Shown piece after piece: positions 12,190-23,100 of a DNA stretch of 54,131 nt. Numbering within the stretch: position 1 is the stretch's first letter; the number at the start of each line of letters is the position of its first letter. The notes beneath the pieces were generated by a model. It ran no database searches. It was not told the DNA's origin and worked only from the letters and a program-made list of their open reading frames with translations. The stretch is from Lingula anatina (taxonomy: Eukaryota > Brachiopoda > Lingulata > Lingulida > Lingulidae), in contig NW_019774580.1 in assembly GCF_001039355.2 (NCBI RefSeq), positions 238,446 to 292,576 of the forward strand, read 5' to 3'. The translations under genes were made by a program, and so were the position numbers.

Positions 12190-12845
12190 CATCCTCAGAT
12201 CTTCTGAATGGCCTCAAAGTCACATCTTGAATATGTGAAAAATTATAATTTCACATAAAACTGTATATCTTACAGAAAAATTAACCAATCAGACTGCATG
12301 GTTTTCCTACTGAAGCTATAGTTAAGTCCTTAAAATTTGTTTCTTTTCTGTAAGTTTGAGAATTATGTCAGTGACATGGTTTTCCTTAAATGGTCACTAT
12401 GGCAGCAGTGTCCAAAATAGGGTTTTCTTCAAAAATACAATATTACATAATGTTTAACAGCATTATCACCACCAAACTTTAATTATGTACTGCAGGCAAC
12501 TGCATGGATGAAATAGTGACTAGCAGAGGTCTTCAAGCCCATGGAACTTCAAAGGCACACCTTGAAAATGCCAAGAGATAACTGTATTGAAATGAGTTTA
12601 TTTCCATTTTCAACACTTTTTTACATAATACAAAATAAGAAATTTACTACCATTTTTATATGATCAACTAAGAAAATTGCTGAAACGGTAAAACTATCAA
12701 TAGAACAATTTTAAATGTTCTTTTTGCTCCATTCTAAGATTCTCCACATAGCGAAGGAATGAATCTGACAAACTGCAATGACATGAATTCATTTCCATTA
12801 TTGACGCTTTATTACACAATACAAGATAACACATTTACAGATATG
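12190..12845 (+). repeat. Duplicate of the 9.56-10.24 kb block
   Basis: Runs such as atgatcaactaagaaaattg and gaatgaatctgacaaactgc, and the block around tatcaatagaaca, recur in the same order as at 9560-10240. The copy is interrupted just downstream by the MITE at 12856. Confidence 0.65.
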
Positions 12846-12855
12846 TCTGTGTTTG

Positions 12856-13022
12856 CAGGGGTGGATCCAGAGCTATTTACTGACAGTCTTCCAAATTATG
12901 CATGTTGATCCATCCTCTTTTTTGACTGTCTTCCAACATGAAAAATTGGATACCCGTCAATGTAAACTTGAAAATCTGACCGTCTTCCGGAAGACCCAGA
13001 AGACGGCCTAAATCCGCCCCTG
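12856..13022 (+). mobile_element. CAGGGGYGGAT MITE family, copy 3 (best preserved)
   Basis: The 167 bp element begins caggggtggatcc and ends atccgcccctg, an inverted pair. It is flanked by tgtttg on both sides (12850-12855 and 13023-13028). The CAGGGG ends point to the hAT superfamily, although 8 bp duplications are the hAT norm and only 6 bp match here. Confidence 0.75.
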
Positions 13023-13028
13023 TGTTTG

Positions 13029-14030
13029 TACATAAAAATGACTTTGGGTCATTGTCAATACAGTATGCCTTAATTATAGCATGTGTTACTGTTCTCATTA
13101 TTGACATCACATAAATATAATTTTAGGCATGTGACTCTTAAAATGAGAAATAAGAACATCATGGAAGTGTTTAGGACAATAATAAGGTAAGCAGAATTCT
13201 TGTTGCGATGTTCCAATGTTTTAAAATACTCCGCGCAGAGCCTCGTTTACATTACTTCCTTAATATTCTTCCTGCCTTGAAACAATTGATTTGTATTACA
13301 AATCCGAGCAATTGATTTGGGGATGTGACGGGTGGCTATTAAAATTCTGGAGACTAGTCTATGAGTTATATTTACCCTGCCGTAACTATAACTTAACTAA
13401 AACACACTGGACGAAGTCATGGCATGAATACGCTAGCTAGACCAGGTGGTGATTTTCAATTACTACATTCGGAACATTTTAGCAACATGACATTGGATTT
13501 CAAGCAAATATAAATAGTAAAAAACAATCTATTACTTTCCCTGGCCCTCTACTATTGTTCATTATAGATTATATTCTATACAATAGTACATCAACAAACA
13601 GGTTAAAAAGTAGAACTTCACCTGATGAACTTTTTGGTTCCGCATCCGTTTACCTTATTCCGTACAAAACACAACAATCAATATCAAATGCGGACTTAAA
13701 GTATTTTTATACATCATATGATATTGAATTTTATTTTTTGTATAGGCAGCAGCTGTGAATATGTCATCTATGTAAATAATATTTCAACTAATCAATTTCT
13801 AATTCTGTTTCTTAGAGAATAAGGTAAAAAGCACGCCGCCATTTTGACCTGGCCTTGCCTGGGAAGGAAGCGACCTGGACATTGAGGTGTAATGCTATTA
13901 CTCCATCTCTGCATGATTTACACAAAATCCATGTGGTTCTAAGGCAGCAATAGTACAGGGTAGCGAGGAGAAGGCAGCGTGGGGCTTGGAATATATTGGC
14001 ACAAAAGAACTTTTGGTTTTTAACACAGCA
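13029..14030. other. Flank and probable promoter of the 14.03 kb gene
   Basis: Mostly AT-rich and featureless up to about 13.8 kb. From about 13830 the sequence becomes relatively GC-richer (ccgccattttgacctgg, then ggaaggaagcgacc), as expected for a promoter or 5' UTR immediately before the start codon at 14031. No TATA box was evident. Confidence 0.4.
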
Positions 14031-14778
14031 ATGGATGCGGCTGCAGCCGTGCAGGCAACGCAGCCGTCAAATCACGGAGCTGCTGTGTTTGAAACTACCA
14101 AGACTGTCAACGCACATGCATCCAATCAAGTGAATAATAATATTGCGGCCGGTATGATCACGTTTTATGTCATTTTGTATTATTGTTGTGTGATTTCAAT
14201 ATTACTGCATAAACGCCTGCTGAACCCTTTGCTAACAATGAAAAGGTTTCAGAGCAGTTGTACAATTTTCTCTGAGAGCCCCTAAGTCTTACTGGACGCC
14301 TGGTCTGTTGTGAATCAGTATGTCCTCTATAAATGAAATGGTTGACTGAGCGTTCAAAACTGTAGCACCTTGCACTTATCATCTGAAAATGACTGGCAAA
14401 ATAGTGGTCATTTTTTATTGCAAGTTTCTGTTGTCCTGGAGAAGATGTTCTTGGGTGCCATTTAGTCAAGGAAAGAAGCAGTTGCAACCCTGCATATAAT
14501 TCCTGATAGCCAATACTTTTTATCTTAGGTCAAATACCTCAGATATATCTGTAAGACCATATAGTGCAGCCTCCCCAATATATTACAATGTAATGGACAG
14601 AGGNTCAAGTTAGTCTGTGTAAAAGTAGCATGTTTCACAAAAGGGCTGACTCCTTTCATATGCAATGGCCTCTTGTTAAATGGCAGATCAAAGCATGGAA
14701 GCTGTGAACATTTCTTTGGCGATTCTTTCTCTTGTCTGCGTGACAGTGCTTGGGACTGTATTGCAGAAAAATTATTGA
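14031..14778 (+). CDS. Small single-pass (tail-anchor-like) membrane protein, two exons, 70 aa
   Basis: Exon 1 (14031-14151) starts MDAAAAVQATQPSNHG and ends in split codon G|gtatga. Exon 2 (14687-14778) follows an acceptor ending ggcag and keeps the phase: GAT, CAA, AGC, ATG. The protein has a polar 47-aa N-terminus rich in Ala, Asn and Gln, then a hydrophobic helix (NISLAILSLVCVTVLG) and a short tail ending TVLQKNY. There is no signal peptide, so a tail-anchored protein facing the cytosol is likely. An AATAAA near 15388 could serve as poly(A) signal. I do not recognise the family. The weak point is the modest pyrimidine tract before exon 2; the strong point is exact phase plus a hydrophobic segment ending cleanly at a stop. 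Confidence 0.5.
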
Positions 14779-15530
14779 AATGTTTTTTCTCTATATTGAT
14801 GGAAGCAGTTCCCCTGTACCAGCTCAAAGGTCCACAGCAAGGTTTCAAGGTGGAGTGTCGTATTAGACTGAGGAACCCTGATGACAGTGTCACCTGTTTG
14901 AGTTGACTGGTAATCATCCTTATTTCTGAAAGAGAGAATGGAATGGTGTGCATGCTAGAAATAAGAGACAAGAATTAAGACGGCCATTTATGAAAAGAAC
15001 ACTTTGTCTACATATGGATGAAGATTACTATATTTAAAAATCACAGAACCACTTAAGCTGTTATATGAAAATATTTGCTTATTTAAATATTGATATTTAT
15101 CTAAGTTACTTATTATTTTTCATCTTTGTCATATATTAATGTCAAGCTATTGGCTGGCTTCATAAAGTCACTAATTTCCAAGTTCCACATACAGTCTTTC
15201 TCACCAATTAAAGAGTGCTAGTACCTTTACATGTCATGCAAAATACTGTAAGTCTGAAATGGCAATTTTCAGCAGTACATTTAATCCTTTTTTGATGTTT
15301 TACTCCAAACCAAATACCTGACTTATCTGATTTTTTCCTGTGGAGCTTCCATAGGTAAATTGAATGTGTTAATGATACAAAAGCATTAATAAAAATATAC
15401 AATTTAAAATATAAACCCATTTAAAAACCACTAATTCAAACGTGAGCCCACTTACTTGAGCCATGACCAAAACGTCCACTCACCCCACCACACCCCCTTT
15501 TTCACAGCTCGTTTTACTTAAAGTTTTAGG
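14779..15530. other. 3' flank of the small membrane-protein gene
   Basis: Holds a candidate poly(A) signal (aataaa near 15388). The minus-strand frame overlapping exon 2 is regarded as a shadow. A single ambiguous base lies at 14604. Nothing else was recognised. Confidence 0.4.
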
Positions 15531-15534
15531 TTCA

Positions 15535-16040
15535 CCAAAATAATGTTATATCGATGATTCTACTCCAGCAGATAGGTATATTATAATGCTCTAGAGGTGC
15601 CACAGTCATGGGTGTTACTGAAATGCGCAATACAGCGCAATACACTTGATAACACAAGTCCAGTTGCAAGTAAACACAGGAAAGGGTAATCTCAAATAAA
15701 ATAGGGTGGTATAAAAGCAAAATATAGTACATAGTAATTAATATTGCTGATACAACTTGACAATTTTCTCATTGTTTGGTCAGCCGCCATGTTGGTGAGT
15801 AGCTCTTCTTGGCCAGTAATATATCAAAACATGGCTGCCAACCGGACAATATAAAAGTCTTGCTGATTTGTTAAGTTATATCGACGATATTACTTACCTA
15901 GTAATATAGGTTGTTTTTATATCACCCTACTTTGCTGGGGATGGTCATTTCTTTAGTGTAATTGCAACTGGATTTGATTTTTGAAGTGTATTGCACTGTG
16001 TTGCGCTGTATTGCGGTGTATTGCGCATTTCAGTCACACC
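15535..16040. repeat. Degenerate ~500 bp inverted-repeat (foldback) element
   Basis: The arm at about 15620-15720 (gaaatgcgcaatacagcgca, then agtccagttgcaa and atagggtggtataaaa) recurs inverted at about 15905-16035 (ttttatatcaccctac, then ttgcaactggatttg and tattgcgcatttcag). The tattgcg/cgcaata unit is repeated several times within each arm. The spacer contains the motif gccgccatgttggtgagt. Confidence 0.6.
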
Positions 16041-17800
16041 GACAGTCAATCATGTCCTGCAGCAGCACTGGCCCGCCTGTGACCAGCGACCACTGAGGTT
16101 CCTCATTTAACAACCTACATAAAAATCCTCTTTGCTTAAATTTTAATACTTTGTGAATGTATAAAACATTTGTGATTTTATGCAACAAACCCCATGAAAA
16201 TTGATCAAGGCGAAGTATGTTTTAACTTTTTTAAGCTGGCACAAAAGCGCTCAGTGGTCACAGCTTTCTCGTTAAAATGGGAGGGCACATTTGCCCTAAT
16301 ATCGCTATTAAAAAACTGTGATATTTCCTTTGACTTTAGAGATCAAATATCAAAATTGCAAAAGAATAACATTCTGGATAAAAAGACCTTTACAAAGATA
16401 TAACTTCTGTTTATATCTTTCCTGATATACACGAGTCCGCTATGACATTAAAATTTACCTTTTCCTTTTTGACTCATTAACGACCAGGTACTCAGCAATA
16501 AACAACAACAAAAAATACTGTCGAACAAGCTTCTTTTAACCTAGATTAACGCAACCGTTGTCTTTAAATAATAATAAGTGGTACGTCCGTGGAGGCAGCC
16601 ATCATAAAAGAACCCGTATGTGCTTGTGTCATACCTACAGGGGTCGCTGCAACACAAGAGACCGTTTTCCTGGCTTATTTGCTTTTTATTCCCATTAACG
16701 GTATAATAAAACATGATACATATTATCAGTACAAAAATTATGAAAAAGAAGAACAAATTGACTCTGCATAAAAGAAATTGTCTAAGGTGACAAGACCTAC
16801 AAACTTAAGATTTTTATTTATTAATTTTTTAAATTTAATTATTTTAATAATAATTTTCTCTTTAGTCACTTGGACATAGCAAAAGAAACATGGATTCAAT
16901 CCCTTATGCAATCATAACATATTAAACTAATTTAAAGCCAGATCTACATGCAAGAAAATCGTGAAACTCCTACAGATTATGAATATCTCACAACTGAATG
17001 GTTTATTTGACGTCTCAAACTGAGAAGAATATGGACATGAACGAACTGATTAACAGGCTTTATCCATAGGATGTGGAAATTGTGACAACATGCAAGAGCA
17101 TGTAGCCTCTACAACATAGTTAGGATTCTTTTTACCATCCTCTCACCCCCCTGTTACATTGAAAAATGTTTTTAAATTTTGAATTTTTTGCAATAGTTTT
17201 CTTATAAATTCTGATTTATTTCTAATCATCCGAATTAAAAGACCTCAGATTAAAAAATTTAAACACCAAAAATACCTCCCCCTTCAGTCATACAAGCTTT
17301 ACAGGTTCTGCCATCTAGTGAGTTATACAAGTCCTAAAATGATTAATGATAATGATTAAGCATAATATTAGAGATTTTATTGTTTAATGTTGTAAGGTAT
17401 TAAAATTGAGGTTATGTATTAAATACTGGATATCAAAAATTGGTTCTTGGAGATGAAACAGTCTGTACAATTAATTTCTTGATATTGACCAGAGAGCGCA
17501 TGTTTAAACATTCATACAGCCTGTTACATATTTCTAATAATATTGTGCGCTTCTTTGTGGATGTAATAAATAAAAAACATGTTTCAAATACTTTATTACA
17601 CATTTTAAAGAAAATATAAGCCCATACCTACAACAGCAACAGAGTATAAATATTATCTGTTTGTTACTCCAGAAGTATATGGAAAGGAAACTTGTTCAAT
17701 GTTTTTATTGATATGTTGGGATTTCTATCAAATAAGCAACTCAGTAGTGTTTTCTGTAAAAAAAAAGGGTCAGCACATCTCAAAAAAGCCCAATGTTGGC
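16041..17800. other. Non-coding DNA, 3' flank of TMEM223
   Basis: AT-rich sequence with no convincing exon. Short frames near 16.2 and 16.6 kb lack splice context or homology. Confidence 0.4.
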
Positions 17801-19578
17801 TCAAAAAAGTCTGTGAACATTGACAAGATTATCAAACAGCTCAGGTTCATGGTATTTCCCATCTAACATATAAACAGGGTATCTCCGGCCTCTGACTCGT
17901 AATCTTAACAGTCTACCACTGCCGACTCTGTGTTTTACGCCAGCCATGTTTTCTAGTAGTATCTCAGTTTTCCTGAAACAAGGAAATAAACTTTTAAATG
18001 CGTAAGGAGGGAATTTACATATCACGTTTTGCAACCGAAATACAAGTCAGATATGTAATTGGGAGTGATTTAGATTACAATTGTATTTTTTATATGACAG
18101 GCAACAAAAAAGATGCATTCCATTTAATGAGGATATCTTCATTATCATAAATTCCTTACAGATTTTTAAGTATTTTAAGTAAAATACTTTTAAATAAAAA
18201 TGAAAATTTACTATCAATAAATATGAACATTCAAATTGAGAGCCCCTTCAGTGCAAATTATTTACCTGAGTCTTCCAAATAATGTGGATGTATATAGTTC
18301 TACGTATTCTCCTCCACTCTTTAGTATTATCATGTGTACAACCTTCCGGGAGAGATTGAAGGAAACTATGGAACAAATGAACCCTGAAAAAAAGTCTTGC
18401 TTAATATACTGCTTATACTTGCTTAATATACTGGTTTATACTGGGTTTTGGAGTACTAAATGGTGTCTTTAAACCTATGTTAAAATGGTGATCGTGGGTG
18501 CTCAGGTAACACAGAAATTTGAGAAAATGATTTTTCAGTTTTTACCCAGAAATTGCAATTATGACATCACCCATGAGATGACATGCAAGTAATGAAGTGA
18601 ATTTTTTATCAATGCTATTTATACAATGCTCTCTAGTATGTTAACCAGAGACAACATTCCATTCTGATGACAAACATTAACCCCCAATGTAATTAAATGA
18701 ATAATTTTCATTACCTGGCAACTTCATTTAAAACTAGGTAACAGCTTACGAATCAATCTGTTTAGTTGCAATACAATTAAAGAGCTTGGCCGTTACATAT
18801 TTCACCAGTACAAAGCTCTATTACATAAGGCTGTATCCCTTCATTTTGAATAAAACCCCTTTTACAACTTGAAGTCACAAAATGAGTGTTAATCTTTATT
18901 AAGCAAAATATTATTTTCTTAAAAACTCCACTATAGCTATGGTTTTGGACAGGTATACCAGTACCTTAGTATTAAAGATAAAAATTACCGATTTTTTAAT
19001 GAAAATTCATTATTTACAACAGCAGGTTAAATGTGCATTTTATACTTTTAAAGGATGTTTATCATATTTTTAAGGCAAAAACTAGATAAACATCTGACAT
19101 ACTTACCACATGTAATGAATATGCCTACTAGATATTTTTCATATTTTGCTACTTTCTTTGCTGTTCTATTTAAAAAAGTATCCTTAATTTCAACTTCCTT
19201 GAAGTCATCTGGATGATTCACTGGATATAATAAACCATAAGCCAGATCAAAAAATGACAATGCTCCCACTGCAAAAGCTAATGTTGCTCCCCTGGAGAGT
19301 CTTTTTGTGCTAGGATCACTTGTGTACAGAAGTGCATCATTTTCCACTTTAAAGGTAGGCCTATCATATTCTGACATTCTTTTCCTTCTTCCTTGCTGTG
19401 AGACATGTCTTCTTATAGTACATGAATCAAATTTCTGTTTTGAAAATGATTCTGGCAATGTCTTTTGCCAGGCACTGCTGCTTCTGGTCACACAGAAATG
19501 ATGACAATGCAATAATTTCTCTCTTTGCAGAACTAGAGAGCATCTTTGAGAAAGGCTCTTTGCCAGAAAGGCTGCCAT
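17801..19578 (-). CDS. TMEM223: TMEM223, mitochondrial inner-membrane protein, three exons, ~253 aa
   Basis: Exons are 19107-19578, 18266-18383 and 17801-17972; all joins keep phase. The first exon encodes a basic, Arg/Ser-rich N-terminus that fits a mitochondrial presequence, then helix 1 (GATLAFAVGALSFFDLAYGL). The second helix begins at YEKYLVGIFITCG and continues into exon 2 (GFICSIVSF). Exon 2 contains KSGGEYVELYTSTLFG, matching the vertebrate 'GGQ.V.L.T...FG' segment. Exon 3 ends RLRVRGRRYPVYMLDGKYH, then LFDNLVNVHRLF, close to the human C-terminus. Human TMEM223 is about 202 aa; the extra length here is N-terminal, and the internal Met before SEYDRP is an alternative start. TMEM223 assists cytochrome c oxidase biogenesis, binding translating mitochondrial ribosomes during COX1 synthesis. 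It is divergent from PPP1R21, with starts about 600 bp apart. Confidence 0.88.
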
Positions 19579-20177
19579 CCTTCTTCTTACATATATATCC
19601 AGTGCCCTATGTAAGAATAATGAACGTCATGAGATAAAAAATAATTTATCAGAATATAAATTTGAAGTCTTACATTTGATTTTACATGATATAACATGAG
19701 AAGTCTTCTGAAGAATGCTGCGGAAAATACCAAGCATTAGCACGAAAATTCATGTGTTAGCACTCCTATTGACGGTTCTGATATGTACTGGCTGTGCTAA
19801 CCAGTTGCTGTGCTAACCAGTACATATCAGAACCGTTTATAGGAGTGCTAACGCATGAATTTTCGTGCTAACCAAGTATGTATTACTTGAAGTAGTATTT
19901 ATTTGTAACACCACTGGTTGTAGGTAGCAACTCGTTAACTCGTTTTAAAATGCATACCTTTAATACATTCAGCGAGAGGTATACCCTCAAGATTAGCTAA
20001 GGACTAACCCCTTGCACTATTAAAAGAATACGGAATGTCAGTACACCCCTCAAATTCAAGCATCAAACAGGAAAGAACCACTGTAACACAGATCCAATGC
20101 ACATGCACATCCGGATACATTTGGCATGCGCAAGTTTTCCGTCCACCTACTTCCGCCACTTCCGCAAATAGAAAGTG
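19579..20177. promoter_or_regulatory. Shared bidirectional promoter of TMEM223 and PPP1R21
   Basis: The two start codons point away from each other across 599 bp, so both promoters must lie here. The right part (about 20090-20177) is GC-richer (ggcatgcgcaag, cttccgcc), typical of a TATA-less housekeeping promoter. The left-centre part is occupied by a 136 bp foldback element. Confidence 0.6.
19737..19872. mobile_element. 136 bp foldback element (near-palindrome) in the bidirectional promoter
   Basis: The left arm ttagcacgaaaattcatg, then gttagcactcctat and ggttctgatatgtactgg, is matched inverted by ccagtacatatcagaacc, then aggagtgctaac and catgaattttcgtgctaa. Flanks ccaagca and ccaagta resemble a target-site duplication. 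The centre repeats ctgtgctaaccag. It fits a foldback MITE. Confidence 0.75.
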
Positions 20178-23100
20178 ATGGCAGCGGATTTGCAGTCCAA
20201 GTATCAGAAGCTGGCATCTGAATACGCTAAGGTATATCCACATGTGCTCCTGTAGATATTCATTAATGATGTCCAGCCTTTGTCTAATGGCTGAATGTTT
20301 TAGGTGTTAAAGAGACAAATACTATTTTTCTCTAATTATGTGACCGGTATCAGAGTCACTGTGTAGGTCAGTGAAACTGAAGTGATGTTTATTTACTGAA
20401 GATTTTAAGTGTTTTCGTTACTTCTGTCCTTAGAATTTGGACCATCAAGTACACTAAAACATTTGAGAGAAAACCAAACAAAGCAGATTTGATATTTAAA
20501 AAATATTTCTTACTTTAAATGCTGTAATATTGATTTTATAAATTTGCAATCTTTCCACAAAAATATTCCAGCTGCGGGCCCAAATACCTGTCCTCAAGAA
20601 AGCAGTGCTAGATGAGCAAACCAAAGAAAATCATTTTAAGGTTGGCATTTTGTGTGTTTTGGTGCCATTTTATTACTAAATATCTTTATCTTTTATTCGT
20701 GGTTCATTACTAGTAGTACTAAATAAGCCTTCTAGGAAAGCATATTTTTAGTGATTTTGGTTGAACAAAGTTTGTGATAAATAAGGATATAAAAACACTA
20801 CTTTATGTATATAAGCCAGTCTCCATAATAATTATGTAATTAATATGATTGTGTTTTTAGGAAGCAATCAAAGAGAAAGAACAAAGCATTCGCAAATTTG
20901 AACAAGAAATTGACAGCCTTGTCTTTCGTAACCAGCAGCTGACAAAGCGTGTAGAGATTTTACAGAGTGAATTGGTGGATGCAGAGGCAAAGGACAAGAA
21001 ATCAAAAGTGAGAATCGCTTATGTACAGTATAGTTCTTAGTTGTTTTTTTTTATCTTATACATTCTGAGGCTGCAATAAAGGCATATTTTATAGTGTTTG
21101 AAACATTTCCATTCAATTTATTGCCAGTTTATCTAAAGTGTAATTGGCCCAGCCCAAAATTTACTACTTAGACAATTATTTACAGGATGAAATTTTGACT
21201 GAACTTGTGTTCATTACTGCTGCTAATAGAAACAACATTACAGAATATTATAAAAACTTCTGTTCCACATAAAAAAAAAGAAAAACCAACACTTGACCTT
21301 TTAATCAAGTTTTTTTTTATTGACATAACTTCAGAATATGTCATTTACCTTGGGCCAATAAGACTTTAATTTTACCAGCACAGGCCAGTGGGTTGATTTA
21401 AACACTGTATCATAACTTGCAATTCAGAATTTTTAGACATCTTCCCCAAGTCATACAACTATTTGAAAAAAAAAATCAAGTGGAATTAAGGGAAACTGTG
21501 CACAAAAGGTGCAGCACCGCAGCTTGAAGGTAATGCCATGCCATTTACAGAAACCTTAGATGTATATGAAATTAAAAATAAATGTGTTATTTATTTTAGA
21601 ACAAGCACAATGATGTTTCTTTGTCGACAAGTCCAAGAAGTAGTGCAATAGGGGAGGAACTCAAACAGAAAATAGAGGAAAATGAAAGGCTACACAAACA
21701 GGTATTAATTAATACTTTTAGTCTTTAGTGAAACAGAGCCCTAAGGGTCCAGTATGCACTTCAGTTTTTACCAGGTAGACCTTATAGTAAACCTGAGTAA
21801 ACATGCATAGGTTTCTTTGAAAGTGAAATCTATTGGATATATTTGTTTGGGTTCATTAACAGCATGGTGCTAAATATTGCTAAATTAAAAAGCTACTTCA
21901 GGCTACTTGTCATACGTTTCGGGTATATTTTTTGACAAAGTACAGTTGTCAGTCTTGTGTTTTTGCAATTTAAATTTTGTAGAAGTGAATTTGAAAGTAA
22001 TTTTTTTTTGGCAGTTGTCTATTACGTTACATGTCCAGGTGTTGTGTGATATGTATTGCATTTGTTGGTGAAATAAAAGGGAAGGAACAGTCTGATAAAA
22101 GTTATACTGTGTGGTAGATGAAGTCAACTACACAGTTTAACATCTTTCAAATTGTGTAAAAGTAGTAAAGTTTTTTACTTTTACATACACATCACTGAAG
22201 TGACAATGAAGGCATGTAAAGAGAGTTGCCCTGTAATATAGTAGTATATGCTAAATATTATCTACACTTTTAATGCAGCCAGGGCTTTTATCCTTTCAAT
22301 CCTGAACTGGCAATATGGTATTTGATCCACCAGGTTTATAACTCCGACCTTGAATATAAGCAGAAGGTGGCAGACTTGCAGGACAGGCTGACCATGCTGG
22401 AACAGGAGTCTGCTCAACATCAACAGGTGCTTCAGACCACGCAGCAGAACAGCAAGGTGCAGCTGGAGAAACTGCAGAATGAGAAGGCCATGTTAGAAAT
22501 AAAGCTTCATGAACAGGAGAAACTTTCAAAGGAAGCCAAACTGAGAGCTCAAACAGCGTAAGGGAAGCGGCAACCGCAAACACACACGGGGTATCACACA
22601 TGTGCATGCACACACTCTCTCTCTTGCCCACGCTTGCCCACCCTCATTGTAAAGCTTCTCTTTTGGTTAACTGTTCTAGTGATTTTTACAACTAATATAT
22701 CATTTAGTGCATTTACAAATAGTAGGGGTGGTAACAATTTTTGAAGTGTTTGTTGAGTTTTCTTTTTGTTTTCCATTTTTATTTATTATTTTGTAGGGAG
22801 CAGCAACTCAAGATGATACAGACAGACCTGACAAGTAAATTAACCCAAGCAACTAAAACAATCAGGGATAAACTACCTTTTAATGATACAAGTAAGTTGA
22901 AAGAAAAAATGGTTAGAATGTTTGTCTCAGTTTAAATGTTTACAAAATCTAATGTATATTTTGCAAAGTTTATTATTCATATTTTAAAGATTAGATTCAA
23001 AAATGCTTTATACTTGATAATAATATTTTTTCTTTCCACTTCCAGAATTTCAAGATTTTAATGCTTTAAATGTACCAACACATGAAAGAAAACACCAGCT

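Noticed and set aside
14525-14971. 148-aa minus-strand frame over the small membrane-protein exon 2
   Set aside because: It contains an ambiguous base, has no family resemblance, and the opposite strand offers a phase-consistent gene.
22296-22631. 111-aa minus-strand frame over PPP1R21 exon 5
   Set aside because: It is the reverse shadow of a conserved coiled-coil exon.
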